Source: Limnohabitans sp. INBF002 (GTDB taxonomy: Bacteria > Pseudomonadota > Gammaproteobacteria > Burkholderiales > Burkholderiaceae_C). Taken from it: DNA of 64,000 nt. Position 1 is the first letter of the stretch. Each line of letters begins with the position of its first letter. Below the pieces are notes generated by a model. It saw nothing but the letters and a program-made list of their open reading frames with translations, searched no databases and was not told the DNA's origin. The DNA is taken from NCBI RefSeq assembly GCF_027924905.1, contig NZ_AP027055.1, positions 2,294,001-2,358,000 on the forward strand, in the 5' to 3' direction. A program made the position numbers and the translations under genes. Of the stretch, positions 10,828 to 20,035 are shown piece by piece.

Positions 10828-10899
10828 GTGTGAGGGACACACAGACGCGGCTTACATCGCTTCGCGACGAATGGCGCCGCATCTGTGTGTCCCTCACAC
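10828..10899. repeat. Palindromic repeat element D
   Basis: Two 24-nt arms (10828-10851, 10876-10899) are reverse complements at 23 positions, around a 24-nt loop (10852-10875). The loop is the reverse complement, with one difference, of the loop at 11031-11054, yet the arms of the two elements are unrelated. The GCCAAAG-type box is at 10815-10821 in reverse (CTTTGGC). It lies between the actP terminator and element E. Confidence 0.9.
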
Positions 10900-11006
10900 T
10901 TTGTGTTTCGGTGAGCTTTAAGCGTGGCGAAGTAGCTGAATTCAAACCAGTCGGCTCACTGAGCAACTGTAGGCACGCGAAACTTGATTCGCATCACAAG
11001 CGAAAG

Positions 11007-11078
11007 CGAGGTGAGGTAGGCGAATACGGCGCCATTCGTCGCGCAGCGATGTAAGCCGTGTTCGCCTACCTCACCTCG
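11007..11078. repeat. Palindromic repeat element E
   Basis: Two 24-nt arms (11007-11030, 11055-11078) are reverse complements at 23 positions, around a 24-nt loop (11031-11054) containing CATTCGTCGCGCAGCGA. GCCAAAGAA follows 3 nt after the right arm. The single arm mismatch falls at the same place as in element D, the sixth base from the loop. Elements D and E point towards each other, about 107 bp apart. Confidence 0.9.
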
Positions 11079-11096
11079 CGCGCCAAAGAAGGGACG

Positions 11097-11759
11097 TTAC
11101 CCCCCAGAACGCAACTGACGCAACTTAATGAACGCCATGGCCGCCATCACCGCGTCATTCAAAGCGTCGTGCGCCTCACGCACAGGCAAATCTAAATCCG
11201 ACATCAACGTGGCAAAACGCAAATCGATGTTGGGGTTGGTCTGCTGTTCATACGGCAGCATCTGGCGAAACTTGTGGTCGTAGTACATCGCCGAGACTTC
11301 GATCTTCGGCTGAGGCAAGCCTTGACCCAAGAGCGGCCAGATCGCTCGATTGAGCATGGCCACATCGAACTCTAAAAAGTAGCCCACCAAGGGGCGGCTG
11401 CCAATGAAGCGCAGGAGTTGCTTCATGGCTTCATCGGCGGTCAAGCCTTGCGCCACGTCTTGACCACGCAAGCGGTGAATACGCACGCTGTCGGCAGACA
11501 CGCCGCGCTCGGGGCGCACCAGCACTTCAAAGCGCTCGCTGGTCATGATTTTGTTGCCCACAATGCGAACCGCCCCGATGGAGATGATTTCATCTGAGTT
11601 GACATTCAGACCTGTGGTTTCGCAATCGAGCGACACCCATTCGTTCGGAGGTGGGGCGTCAAACATGAAACGAAACTCAGGCAAGCCGAGGTGATAAATC
11701 AGCCACTCACGCTTGAGCGAGCGCCACCACTGCAAAGGAGAGAGAAACGAGATCATCAC
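11097..11759 (-). CDS. DnaQ-like 3'-5' exonuclease (DEDDh)
   Basis: This is a 220-residue exonuclease of the DNA polymerase III epsilon / RNase T superfamily. The three exo motifs are present: SLDCETTGL near 43-51 (catalytic Asp and Glu), GYFLEFDVAMLN in the middle, and HDALNDA near 197-203 with the His of DEDDh enzymes. It is separate from the replicative epsilon subunit, because it carries an extra N-terminal stretch (WWRSLKREWLIYHLG) and no polymerase-binding tail. Its start overlaps the end of the next upstream gene by 4 nt, so the two are translated together. The same pair accompanies yjcH-actP in acetate loci of other proteobacteria. Confidence 0.9.
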   Translation of the reverse strand: MMISFLSPLQWWRSLKREWLIYHLGLPEFRFMFDAPPPNEWVSLDCETTGLNVNSDEIISIGAVRIVGNKIMTSERFEVLVRPERGVSADSVRIHRLRGQDVAQGLTADEAMKQLLRFIGSRPLVGYFLEFDVAMLNRAIWPLLGQGLPQPKIEVSAMYYDHKFRQMLPYEQQTNPNIDLRFATLMSDLDLPVREAHDALNDAVMAAMAFIKLRQLRSGG

Positions 11760-13576
11760 AGCGCATCAAGTTTGAAACGGCTGCGCAACAAAGCTTTGAA
11801 ATGCTTCACCACCCCCAGCGCGTCTTTCAACAAGTCGCGCTCCAAGGTCGACAGCTTGGCCACATTGACCAAGCCTGACACTTCACGTTGCGTTTCCATT
11901 TCGGTCACACCGGCCTTGAGCTTCAGACCCATCAAAAAATGCAAGCTCTGCGTGAGGTCGGCACCCAGCGCAGGTGTGATGACGTTTTTCAACACCAAGG
12001 CATCAATGCGCGCCGTGGTACTGGTCTCTTGCAAATGCTCGGCCAAGGCCAAGCTGCGCACGCCATGCACCAGCGGGAAGATGCCTTCTTTCTTGAGGTG
12101 CAAGCCTTGCTGGTCATCCAAGCCTAGCAAACGGTTCCACCAACCTTGGCTGTTGCCGAAGGCATCAATCGCTGCTGCAAAGCGCGCCAGCATGGCATCG
12201 TTGTCCGTAGCAAAACGCATGAGCACCTGCTGGGCGTCTTGCAACAAATGGGCATCGCCGCACACCGCGTGGGCATCTAAGAAGATCGCCAAGTTCATCA
12301 AACTGTTGGCATCAGGCATCAACAGCCAATGCTTCACCATCTGCCCAAAGTCATACGAGGTCTTGCGCCACATGGGGTTGTTGACCATGATGTGGCCCGG
12401 GCATTCGGGGTAACCAAACGCGGACAAAGCTTGCGAGAACGACTGGCAAATGGCTTCCAGGTTATCGGGCGGCGTGTAGCCATCACGCAGGACAAGACCG
12501 TTGTCTTGGTCCGTCTTCAGCAGCTGCTCGCCGCGCCCTTCGCTGCCCATCACAAACAAGCAACTGTTAGCCACCAGATCTGCGGGGGCGATCAACTGCC
12601 AAGCGCGTTCAAACAAACGGGCATTCAAGTCTTGCACCAAGCGCGCAATCAAACTCACGCGCGTACCGCTGCGGTACAGCGTGGTCACCATGCGGGTGAT
12701 TTGCGCGGCGGCTTGGGCCAAGCCTTCAATGTCTGTCGCTGCTTCAACCTGCACCGTGATGAGGTGCGAATGGTTGGACAAGAAGCTGAACAAGTCCAAG
12801 GCCTCTAGAACGCCCACCACACGGTTGTCGTCCATCACCACCAAACGGTGCACACGGTGGCGCTGCAACAACGCCAAGGCATCGCCCACTTGGTCAGATG
12901 GGCGCACGGCAATGATTTGAAAGTTGGCGAGGTCTCCGACCTTTTGTTGCGCCAATGGTGCGCCATTCAGGATCGCGCGTTGCAAGGTCGAGGCGGTAAA
13001 CACACCCAAGCGCTCAGGCGTGCTGCTGCGATCACGCACCAACACACATTTGGTGCGTTGCACTTGCAGCACCTTGACCACCGACAGCACATCGGCATCC
13101 ATCTCTACAAAATGTGCGGGGCGTACAAAGGCTTCATCCACACGCGAGAGCGTGAGGGACTGCAGTTCGTGCTGGCTTTGTCGCTGCGACAAAGCCGTGA
13201 GTTTGTTGCTCAAGTCCGAGAACAACAAAGCACCAAAGGTGGCGTTGCTGGCAATCAAATCGGTCACGGTTTTGCGCGCCAGTTGGTAGGCCACTACCTC
13301 TTCTTGCGCCACAAATTTGTTGCTGGTTTTACCTGCCACCAGGCCGCGACCATCAAAGGTGTCGTCGGGCCCATAAGTGGTGATCACCTCGTCGCCGTCG
13401 TACTGCGTGACAAACCCTTTGATGATGACAAACAGATGCGTGGGAGCTGTGCCGACATCCAAAATGGTCTCACCCTCGGGGTAGTAAACCACGTCTACAC
13501 TGTCGCGCACCAAGCGCTGTTGGTCGGGCGTTAAGCAGTCAAACGGGGAGGCTGAGAAGTTAAAAGCGTTAGGCAT
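11756..13576 (-). CDS. cNMP-binding / CBS-pair / DUF294 nucleotidyltransferase-like protein
   Basis: This is a 606-residue cytosolic multidomain protein. It has a cyclic-nucleotide-binding-like fold (about 10-130, with GETILDVGTAPTHLFVIIKGFV), a CBS pair (about 150-290, with RHRVHRLVVMDDNRVVGVLEALDLF), a DUF294 nucleotidyltransferase-like domain (about 300-440, with GSEGRGEQLLKTDQDNGLVL near 343) and its C-terminal substrate-binding-like domain (about 460-600). The GSEGR...DQD signature resembles the GlnD/nucleotidyltransferase metal site, but the reaction is unknown. A role in sensing adenine nucleotides and acting with the coupled exonuclease is inference. Confidence 0.9.
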   Translation of the reverse strand: MPNAFNFSASPFDCLTPDQQRLVRDSVDVVYYPEGETILDVGTAPTHLFVIIKGFVTQYDGDEVITTYGPDDTFDGRGLVAGKTSNKFVAQEEVVAYQLARKTVTDLIASNATFGALLFSDLSNKLTALSQRQSQHELQSLTLSRVDEAFVRPAHFVEMDADVLSVVKVLQVQRTKCVLVRDRSSTPERLGVFTASTLQRAILNGAPLAQQKVGDLANFQIIAVRPSDQVGDALALLQRHRVHRLVVMDDNRVVGVLEALDLFSFLSNHSHLITVQVEAATDIEGLAQAAAQITRMVTTLYRSGTRVSLIARLVQDLNARLFERAWQLIAPADLVANSCLFVMGSEGRGEQLLKTDQDNGLVLRDGYTPPDNLEAICQSFSQALSAFGYPECPGHIMVNNPMWRKTSYDFGQMVKHWLLMPDANSLMNLAIFLDAHAVCGDAHLLQDAQQVLMRFATDNDAMLARFAAAIDAFGNSQGWWNRLLGLDDQQGLHLKKEGIFPLVHGVRSLALAEHLQETSTTARIDALVLKNVITPALGADLTQSLHFLMGLKLKAGVTEMETQREVSGLVNVAKLSTLERDLLKDALGVVKHFKALLRSRFKLDAL

Positions 13577-13604
13577 GCGAGCATTTTCATAGCAATGCCC
13601 TGAT

Positions 13605-14237
13605 TCAACGCTTCACGCCTTGCTGAATGCTTGCAGCGGTGCGCCATGTTTGATCAAACCATTGATCTCCATCAAGGTAAGCACGCATCATGGGCAGCGC
13701 ATCCAAGCCCCAAAAAACTTTGTCGTCCACACAAAACGTGGGGACACCAAATACGCCACACGCAATGGCCTCTTCGGTGTTGGCTTTGAGCTGTTGTTTG
13801 ACCTCAGGCGTATCCACCGAGCGTTGGGGTGCCAACTGTTGCGTGAGGGCCTGCAAACGTGCCATGTCATCGGCGGCTGCACCGCCCTGCCACACGTGTT
13901 TGAAGATGGTTTCGCACACATGACGATTGGGCTCGCCCTCCGCGCTGCATGCCACAGCCAAGCGCAACAAGGCCAGGGGGTTGAACGGGTGTGATTGCGG
14001 CATGTCTAAGCGAATGCCCAGCTGCTTGGCTTGCCACAGCACTTGACGATAAGTCCACTCACGTTTGCCTGCAATTTCAGCAGGGCCCAGTTGGCCGTGG
14101 TGCTTGAGCATGCCTGCGAACAACACAGGCTTGTAAACCATGCGGTGGCTCACGCCCATCAAATGTTTTGGCAACACCTCAAACGCGAGGTAGGCGTAGG
14201 GCGAGATGAAATCAAGGTAACACGTGATGGTTTTCAT
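13605..14237 (-). CDS. 2-hydroxychromene-2-carboxylate isomerase-like (DsbA/GST-kappa fold)
   Basis: This 210-residue protein has the HCCA isomerase/GST-kappa arrangement: a thioredoxin-fold start (ITCYLDFISPYAYLAFEVLP, with the active Ser in place of the DsbA Cys pair), a helical insert, and a return to the thioredoxin fold at GVFGVPTFCVDDKVFWGLDALPMM. Characterised members isomerise hydroxychromene carboxylate in naphthalene degradation using glutathione. Many family members in Burkholderiales sit outside aromatic pathways, and here the neighbours are leucine catabolism genes, so the true substrate is uncertain. Confidence 0.85.
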   Translation of the reverse strand: MKTITCYLDFISPYAYLAFEVLPKHLMGVSHRMVYKPVLFAGMLKHHGQLGPAEIAGKREWTYRQVLWQAKQLGIRLDMPQSHPFNPLALLRLAVACSAEGEPNRHVCETIFKHVWQGGAAADDMARLQALTQQLAPQRSVDTPEVKQQLKANTEEAIACGVFGVPTFCVDDKVFWGLDALPMMRAYLDGDQWFDQTWRTAASIQQGVKR

Positions 14238-14264
14238 GGATGCATTCTGATGGAAAGCGCTGCG

Positions 14265-14573
14265 CTACTTCGGCAGGGCAGATGCAACGGCGTGCGCCGC
14301 CAAACGCTCGCCAATCAACTGCCACACCGCACGCTTGTCATCTGCGGTGCGCTGGCCCCATCCACCAATTTCATCCAAGGTGCGCCAGCAGCCCTCGCAA
14401 TACGTGGTGTCGTCTGACATGCGGCAAATCGAAATACAAGGAGACGGGGGCGCATCGCGGCTTTGCAGCACGCGCTTGGCCTGCGCTTGCAAGCGCAAAT
14501 CAACAGGCGTCAAGCCTTGGGGTTTGGGGGTGAGTTCGCTGCCACACATGGATGAATTGTCGGCGAACGTCAA
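14265..14573 (-). CDS. DUF1289 family small protein
   Basis: This 102-residue protein has the DUF1289 core SPCISICRMSDDTTYCEGCWRTLDEI, with four cysteines in the CxxxC...CxxC pattern that suggests metal binding. It starts 5 nt after the HMG-CoA lyase stop codon. An internal Met at residue 9 is an alternative start. No function is established for the family. Confidence 0.85.
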   Translation of the reverse strand: MTFADNSSMCGSELTPKPQGLTPVDLRLQAQAKRVLQSRDAPPSPCISICRMSDDTTYCEGCWRTLDEIGGWGQRTADDKRAVWQLIGERLAAHAVASALPK

Positions 14574-14577
14574 CCGC

Positions 14578-15498
14578 TCAAACGGCGCGTTTGTTCAAAA
14601 CCGCGCGGGACACCAGGGAATTGGGTTGGCGCCCCAAGGCGTTGCTGATGAACACACCTGCATCAATGAGCTTGTCGAGATGAATGCCGGTCTCAATGCC
14701 CATGCCTTGCATCATGTAGACCACGTCTTCGGTGGCCACGTTGCCAGTGGCACCTTTGGCATACGGACAACCGCCCAAGCCGGCCACTGAAGATTGGAAA
14801 TTCCACACGCCCATTTGCAAAGCGGCCAAGGTGTTGACCAAGGCTTGGCCATAGGTGTCGTGAAAGTGGCCCGACACATCATTGAGCGCATAGTGTCTGA
14901 GCGTGGCCTCCATGGCCGCTTGCACTTTGCGCGGGGTGCCCACACCAATGGTGTCGGCCACGTCCACGCGCTGAATGCCAATGCTCTTCATCAAGCCCGC
15001 CAAGTACCCCACACGCTCTGGCGCAATCTCACCCTCGTAAGGGCAGCCCACGGTGCAGCTCATGGCGCCGCGCACGGCAATGCCGGCATCGCGCGCGGCC
15101 TTCACCACGGGAGCAAAGCGCTCAATGCTTTCTGCAATCGAGCAGTTGATGTTCTTTTGGCTGAAGGCTTCGCTGGCCGCGCCAAACACCACGATTTCAT
15201 CGGGCTTGGTTTTCAACGCAGCTTCAAAGCCTTGCAAATTGGGGGTGAGCACCGAGTAGCGCACATCGGGCTGGCGGTGAATGCCCGCCATCACCTCGGC
15301 GTTGTCGGCCATTTGCGGCACCCATTTGGGTGACACAAAACTGGTGACTTCAATTTCGTTCAAACCGGCGTCTTGCAGGCGATGCACCAGCTCCACCTTG
15401 ACGGCGGCAGGCACGGGCTGCTTTTCGTTTTGCAGGCCATCACGCGGCCCCACATCAATCAAACGCACACGATGCGGCAAAGAGGTCAACATGGTCAC
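14578..15498 (-). CDS. liuE: Hydroxymethylglutaryl-CoA lyase
   Basis: This enzyme cleaves 3-hydroxy-3-methylglutaryl-CoA to acetyl-CoA and acetoacetate, the last step of leucine degradation. The 306 residues form one HMGL-like TIM barrel: DVGPRDGLQNEKQPV near the N terminus (metal ligand Asp and catalytic Arg) and the signature SVAGLGGCPYAKGATGNVATEDV with the catalytic Cys. Its start overlaps the liuD stop by 4 nt, which fits co-translation with the carboxylase subunit two steps earlier in the pathway. Confidence 0.96.
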   Translation of the reverse strand: MTMLTSLPHRVRLIDVGPRDGLQNEKQPVPAAVKVELVHRLQDAGLNEIEVTSFVSPKWVPQMADNAEVMAGIHRQPDVRYSVLTPNLQGFEAALKTKPDEIVVFGAASEAFSQKNINCSIAESIERFAPVVKAARDAGIAVRGAMSCTVGCPYEGEIAPERVGYLAGLMKSIGIQRVDVADTIGVGTPRKVQAAMEATLRHYALNDVSGHFHDTYGQALVNTLAALQMGVWNFQSSVAGLGGCPYAKGATGNVATEDVVYMMQGMGIETGIHLDKLIDAGVFISNALGRQPNSLVSRAVLNKRAV

Positions 15499-17540
15499 AC
15501 TTTCAATTTCAAAAGCTCTTCGCCTTCGGCCACTTGGTCGCCCGGCGCATAGAGCAGTTCTAACACTTCACCATCCGCAGGTGCGGCAATGGTGTGCTCC
15601 ATTTTCATCGCTTCCATCACCGCCAACGGCTGACCGGCCTTGACCTTGTCACCTGCGGCAACCGCAAACGACACCACCTTACCAGGCATGGGCGCAGTCA
15701 AACGACCACCCGCCTCTTGCACTTCGCCGGCGTGGGCCAAGGCATCGACCACGGTGATGCGCGTGGCGCCTTGTGGCGCAAACACATGAGCCACGTCTTC
15801 ATGGCCTTGTGCTTCGTGGAAGACTTGCACGCGGGCGTGTTGACCCGCAAAGCTGATGTGCAAGGCATCGCCGTCTTCGCGGTAAGTCAAGGTGTCAGAC
15901 ACATCACCGTCTGCATCGGCCACGCTCAATTGCAAGCTGCCGTCATGGACGTAGGTCAGCACGGCGTCGTAAGACGCGCCATGGAACACAAAACCAAAGT
16001 TGCGCGTGGCGACACCAAAAGCGCGCCAGCCATCGCGACTGCTGAAAGGATCGTTGCCCTTCAAGGCCTGTTCACGGTGCAGCGTGTTGGCCACCACCGA
16101 TGCCGCAGTGAGCGCGAGGCCTAAGGGCTCTTGCGCAAACAAGGCTTTTTCTTCGCGCTGAATCAAGGCCGTGTCGAGCTTGGCCGTGGCGAACGAATCG
16201 GTGCGAATGATGTGGCGCAAGAACTGCACGTTGGTGGTCAAACCGACGATGCGGGTTTGCGACAGCGCTTCGTCCAAACGCGCCAGTGCTTGCTCACGCG
16301 TGTCGCCGTGCACGATGAGCTTGGCCACCATCGAGTCGTAAAACGGGCTGATGCTGTCGCCTTCGCGCACGCCGTCGTCGATGCGGACCGCAATGCCTGT
16401 GTCGCTCGTGTTCGGGATTTCAAAGCTGCTGCAGGTGGGCTTGCGGTACACCGCCAAAGTGCCGGTGGCAGGCAAGAAATTGTTGTCTGGGTTCTCGGCA
16501 CAAATGCGCGCTTCAATGGCATGGCCGTGGATGCGCAAATCGCTTTGCTGCAAAGGCAGCGGCTCGCCGCTGGCCACGCGCAGTTGCCACTCCACCAAGT
16601 CGAGGCCGGTGATGGCTTCAGTCACGGGGTGTTCCACCTGCAAACGTGTGTTCATTTCCATGAAGAAAAACTTCATGGACTCGGGCTTGTCATACGCCGT
16701 TTGCTCGACGATGAACTCCACCGTACCCGCGCCCACATAGTTCACCGCTTTGGCGGCGGCCACAGCGGCTTCGCCCATTTGCTTGCGCAAGGCTTCGGTC
16801 ATGCCGGGTGCAGGGGCTTCTTCCAACACTTTTTGGTGGCGACGTTGCACCGAGCAATCGCGCTCAAACAAATACACACAGTTGCCGTGCGTGTCGCCAA
16901 ACACTTGAATTTCAATGTGGCGTGGGCGTTGCACGTATTTTTCAATCAACACCGCGTCGTCGCCAAAGCTGTTGATGGCTTCGCGTTTGCAGCTGGCCAA
17001 TGCATCGGCAAACTCGGCGCTGCTGTTGACCACGCGCATGCCTTTTCCACCACCGCCTGCGCTGGCTTTGATGAGCGCGGGGTAGCCAATGCGGTCGGCC
17101 TCGCGTTGCAGCAACGCAGGGTCTTGGTCAGCGGCGTGGTAGCCGGGCACCAAAGGCACGCCTGCTTTTTCCATGAGCTGTTTAGATTCAGCTTTCAAGC
17201 CCATCGCCAAAATCGCTGAGGCGGGTGGACCAATGAACACGAGGCCTGCTGCTGCGCACGCTTTGGCAAAGTCTTCGTTCTCACTCAAAAAGCCGTAGCC
17301 TGGATGCACCGCTTGCGCGCCTGTGTCTTTGGCGGCTTGCAAGATGCGCTCCCAGCGCAAGTAGCTGTCTTTGGGGGCGCTGCCACCGATGTGAACGGCC
17401 TCGTCGCAGACCTGCACGTGCTTGGCTTGTGCGTCAGCATCCGAATACACGGCCACGGTTTTGATACCCATGCGGCGAGCGGTGGCCGCAACTCGGCAAG
17501 CGATTTCGCCACGGTTGGCAATCAGAATTTTCTTAAACAT
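15495..17540 (-). CDS. liuD: Methylcrotonoyl-CoA carboxylase alpha (biotin) subunit
   Basis: This subunit carboxylates biotin with ATP and bicarbonate and passes CO2 to 3-methylcrotonyl-CoA through the beta subunit. Of 681 residues, about 1-445 are biotin carboxylase (KILIANRGEIACRVAATARRMG, the Gly-rich ATP loop KASAGGGGKGMRVV, and FFMEMNTRLQVEHPVTEAITGLDLVEWQ). A linker/BT region follows, and the C terminus is a biotinyl domain with VMEAMKMEHT, the biotinylated Lys being near 646. Propionyl-CoA carboxylase subunits look similar; the liuB-liuC-liuE context decides for methylcrotonyl-CoA. Confidence 0.94.
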   Translation of the reverse strand: MFKKILIANRGEIACRVAATARRMGIKTVAVYSDADAQAKHVQVCDEAVHIGGSAPKDSYLRWERILQAAKDTGAQAVHPGYGFLSENEDFAKACAAAGLVFIGPPASAILAMGLKAESKQLMEKAGVPLVPGYHAADQDPALLQREADRIGYPALIKASAGGGGKGMRVVNSSAEFADALASCKREAINSFGDDAVLIEKYVQRPRHIEIQVFGDTHGNCVYLFERDCSVQRRHQKVLEEAPAPGMTEALRKQMGEAAVAAAKAVNYVGAGTVEFIVEQTAYDKPESMKFFFMEMNTRLQVEHPVTEAITGLDLVEWQLRVASGEPLPLQQSDLRIHGHAIEARICAENPDNNFLPATGTLAVYRKPTCSSFEIPNTSDTGIAVRIDDGVREGDSISPFYDSMVAKLIVHGDTREQALARLDEALSQTRIVGLTTNVQFLRHIIRTDSFATAKLDTALIQREEKALFAQEPLGLALTAASVVANTLHREQALKGNDPFSSRDGWRAFGVATRNFGFVFHGASYDAVLTYVHDGSLQLSVADADGDVSDTLTYREDGDALHISFAGQHARVQVFHEAQGHEDVAHVFAPQGATRITVVDALAHAGEVQEAGGRLTAPMPGKVVSFAVAAGDKVKAGQPLAVMEAMKMEHTIAAPADGEVLELLYAPGDQVAEGEELLKLKV

Positions 17541-17564
17541 CTTTGAATCCTTTTTCCGAGAAGC

Positions 17565-18359
17565 TCACAGCAACCACGAAGGCTTGCGCTTTTGCAAAAA
17601 AGACTGCACGCCCTCTTTGCCTTCTGCGCTTGAACGAATGTCGGCAATGCCTGCCACGGTGTGCGCCACCAAGGCGTCGTCAATCTTGCGCTCAGCCACG
17701 TCTTGCACCAAGCGTTTACAGGCACGCACAGCATTGGGGCTGGCACTGACCAAGGCGCTGGTCAACTCGGCCACTTTGGCATCCAGCGCATCCGCGGCCA
17801 CCACCTCGTGAACGAGGCCCACACGATGCGCCTCTGCCGCGCTGAAACGCTCGGCCGTTAAAAAGTAGCGGTGCGAAGCACGCGCGCCCATGGCACGAAT
17901 CACATAGGGGCTGATGGTGGCGGGAATGAGACCCAGCTTCACCTCGCTCAAGCAGTAGGTGGCCGTGTCCACACTCACCGCCATGTCGCACGCAGCGACC
18001 AAGCCCACGCCACCGGCAAACACATCGCCTTGCACGCGGGCGATGGTTGGCTTGGGGCATTCGTAAATCGCACGCAGCATGGCAGCAAGCTGGCCTGCGT
18101 CAGCGAGGTTTTCGTCCCGCGTGTAGTCGGCCATGCGGCGCATCCAGTTCAGGTCGGCACCTGCGCAAAACGCGGGGCCTTCTGCGGCCAGTACCACGCA
18201 GCGCACGTCAGCGGCAAGGCCAGCGTCGATGAAAGCATTTTTCAACTCGGCAATCACTTCGTCGTTGAACGCATTGCGCACATCGGGACGGCTGAGGGTG
18301 AGGGTGCGCACGGCGCCGTGGTCGGCGATGGTCAGTGCGGTGTTTGAAGGTGTGGACAT
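17565..18359 (-). CDS. liuC: Methylglutaconyl-CoA hydratase (enoyl-CoA hydratase family)
   Basis: This is a 264-residue crotonase-fold enzyme. The oxyanion-hole segments are AEGPAFCAGADLNWMRRM and ARVQGDVFAGGVGLVAACDMAV, and the C terminus keeps the usual ACKRLVQDV helix. Position between liuB and liuD in the same direction, with short gaps, assigns it to hydration of 3-methylglutaconyl-CoA to HMG-CoA. On sequence alone it could be another enoyl-CoA hydratase. Confidence 0.9.
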   Translation of the reverse strand: MSTPSNTALTIADHGAVRTLTLSRPDVRNAFNDEVIAELKNAFIDAGLAADVRCVVLAAEGPAFCAGADLNWMRRMADYTRDENLADAGQLAAMLRAIYECPKPTIARVQGDVFAGGVGLVAACDMAVSVDTATYCLSEVKLGLIPATISPYVIRAMGARASHRYFLTAERFSAAEAHRVGLVHEVVAADALDAKVAELTSALVSASPNAVRACKRLVQDVAERKIDDALVAHTVAGIADIRSSAEGKEGVQSFLQKRKPSWLL

Positions 18360-18371
18360 CTCAGCGCTCCA

Positions 18372-19979
18372 TCACATGCGGAACAAACCAAACTTGGTTT
18401 CAGGAATGGGCGCGTTCAACGAAGCGCTCAATCCCAAAGCCAAGACACGGCGTGTGTCAGCGGGGTCAATCACACCGTCGTCCCACAAACGCGCGGTGGC
18501 GAAATAAGGATGGCCTTGCTCTTCGTACTGTTGGCGAATCGGGTCTTTGAAGGCTTGCTCTTCTTCGGCGCTCCACTGACCGCCTTTGCCCTCAATGCCA
18601 TCGCGCTTGACGGTGGCCAACACGCTGGCGGCTTGCTCGCCGCCCATGACGGAGATGCGCGCATTCGGCCACATCCACAAAAAGCGGGGGCTGTACGCGC
18701 GGCCACACATGCCGTAGTTGCCCGCACCAAAACTGCCACCAATGATGATGGTGAATTTGGGCACAGCGGCGGTGGCCACTGCCGTGACCATCTTGGCGCC
18801 GTTGCGGGCAATGCCTTCGTTTTCGTATTTGCGGCCCACCATGAAGCCGGTGATGTTTTGCAAAAACACCAGCGGGATTTTGCGTTGGCAACACAGCTCA
18901 ATGAAGTGCGCGCCCTTCAAGGCAGACTCGCTGAACAAGATGCCGTTGTTGGCAATGATGCCCACAGGCATGCCTTCGATGCGCGCAAAGCCGCACACCA
19001 GCGTGGTGCCAAAGCGGGCTTTGAATTCATCGAACTCGCTGCCATCGACGATGCGCGCAATGATTTCGCGCACATCAAACGGCTTGCGTGTGTCGGTGGG
19101 AATGACGCCATACAACTCTTGCGCGTCGTACTTCGGCTGCACAGGCGCGTGCGTGGCAATGTTGGGCTGCTTTTGAGCGTTGAGGTTTTTCACTGTCTGA
19201 CGCGCCAGCGCCAATGCATGCACATCGTTTTGCGCGAGGTGGTCGGCCACGCCGGAGAGGCGCGTGTGCACATCACCACCGCCCAGGTCTTCGGCTGTCA
19301 CCACTTCACCGGTGGCGGCCTTCACCAAAGGAGGGCCGCCCAAGAAGATGGTGCCTTGGTTTTTCACGATGATGGTTTCGTCGCTCATGGCCGGCACATA
19401 CGCGCCGCCTGCGGTACAGCTGCCCATGACCACCGCAATTTGCGCAATGCCTTGCGCGCTCATGTTGGCTTGGTTGAAAAAGATGCGGCCAAAGTGGTCA
19501 CGGTCTGGGAACACCTCGTCTTGGTTGGGCAAGTTGGCACCGCCCGAGTCGACCAAGTAAATGCAAGGCAAGTTGTTTTGCTGCGCAATTTCTTGCGCAC
19601 GCAAATGCTTCTTCACTGTGAGCGGGTAGTAGGTGCCACCCTTCACCGTGGCGTCATTGCAGACGATCATGCAGTCCACACCGCTGACGCGGCCAATGCC
19701 CGCGATCAAGCCTGCGCACGGCGCGTCGTTGTTGTACATGTTGAGCGCGGCGAGTGGGGCCACCTCAAGGAATGGCGTGCCTGGATCGAGCAACATTTGC
19801 ACGCGGTCGCGGGGCAGCAGCTTGCCGCGTGCGGTGTGTTTGGCGCGTGCGGCCTCGCCACCGCCGACGGCGATTTTTTCGAGATGGGCCTTGAGGTCAT
19901 CCACCACGGTGCGCATGGCAGCGACGTTGGCCGTGAAATCGGCAGAGCGTGGGTTGAGTTGGGAATGCAAAACAGTCAT
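18372..19979 (-). CDS. liuB: Methylcrotonoyl-CoA carboxylase beta subunit
   Basis: This is the carboxyltransferase subunit, 535 residues, the usual length. Both carboxyltransferase halves are seen: [28 protein letters not shown] and the acyl-CoA-binding [15 protein letters not shown] region in the N half, then [24 protein letters not shown] and [41 protein letters not shown] in the C half. It is the first gene of the liuB-C-D-E run and is divergent from an AraC-type regulator 86 bp away. Confidence 0.95.
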   Translation of the reverse strand: MTVLHSQLNPRSADFTANVAAMRTVVDDLKAHLEKIAVGGGEAARAKHTARGKLLPRDRVQMLLDPGTPFLEVAPLAALNMYNNDAPCAGLIAGIGRVSGVDCMIVCNDATVKGGTYYPLTVKKHLRAQEIAQQNNLPCIYLVDSGGANLPNQDEVFPDRDHFGRIFFNQANMSAQGIAQIAVVMGSCTAGGAYVPAMSDETIIVKNQGTIFLGGPPLVKAATGEVVTAEDLGGGDVHTRLSGVADHLAQNDVHALALARQTVKNLNAQKQPNIATHAPVQPKYDAQELYGVIPTDTRKPFDVREIIARIVDGSEFDEFKARFGTTLVCGFARIEGMPVGIIANNGILFSESALKGAHFIELCCQRKIPLVFLQNITGFMVGRKYENEGIARNGAKMVTAVATAAVPKFTIIIGGSFGAGNYGMCGRAYSPRFLWMWPNARISVMGGEQAASVLATVKRDGIEGKGGQWSAEEEQAFKDPIRQQYEEQGHPYFATARLWDDGVIDPADTRRVLALGLSASLNAPIPETKFGLFRM

Positions 19980-20020
19980 CGTCTTTTTCCTTGAACGGCG
20001 TTGCTGCCAAGCTTAGGCTG

Positions 20021-20035
20021 TTTACCCCCACGTCA
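20021..20035. promoter_or_regulatory. Weak LiuR-like half-palindrome upstream of liuB
   Basis: TTTACCCCCACGTCA in the liuB/araC gap keeps TTTAC and ACGTCA at the spacing seen in the palindrome before liuR (30473-30488), but the centre differs. It may be a degenerate operator; the similarity could be chance. Confidence 0.3.

Noticed and set aside
18510-19994. Plus-strand open frame of 494 codons opposite liuB
   Set aside because: liuB is unmistakable on the minus strand over the whole interval, and the antisense product has no motif.
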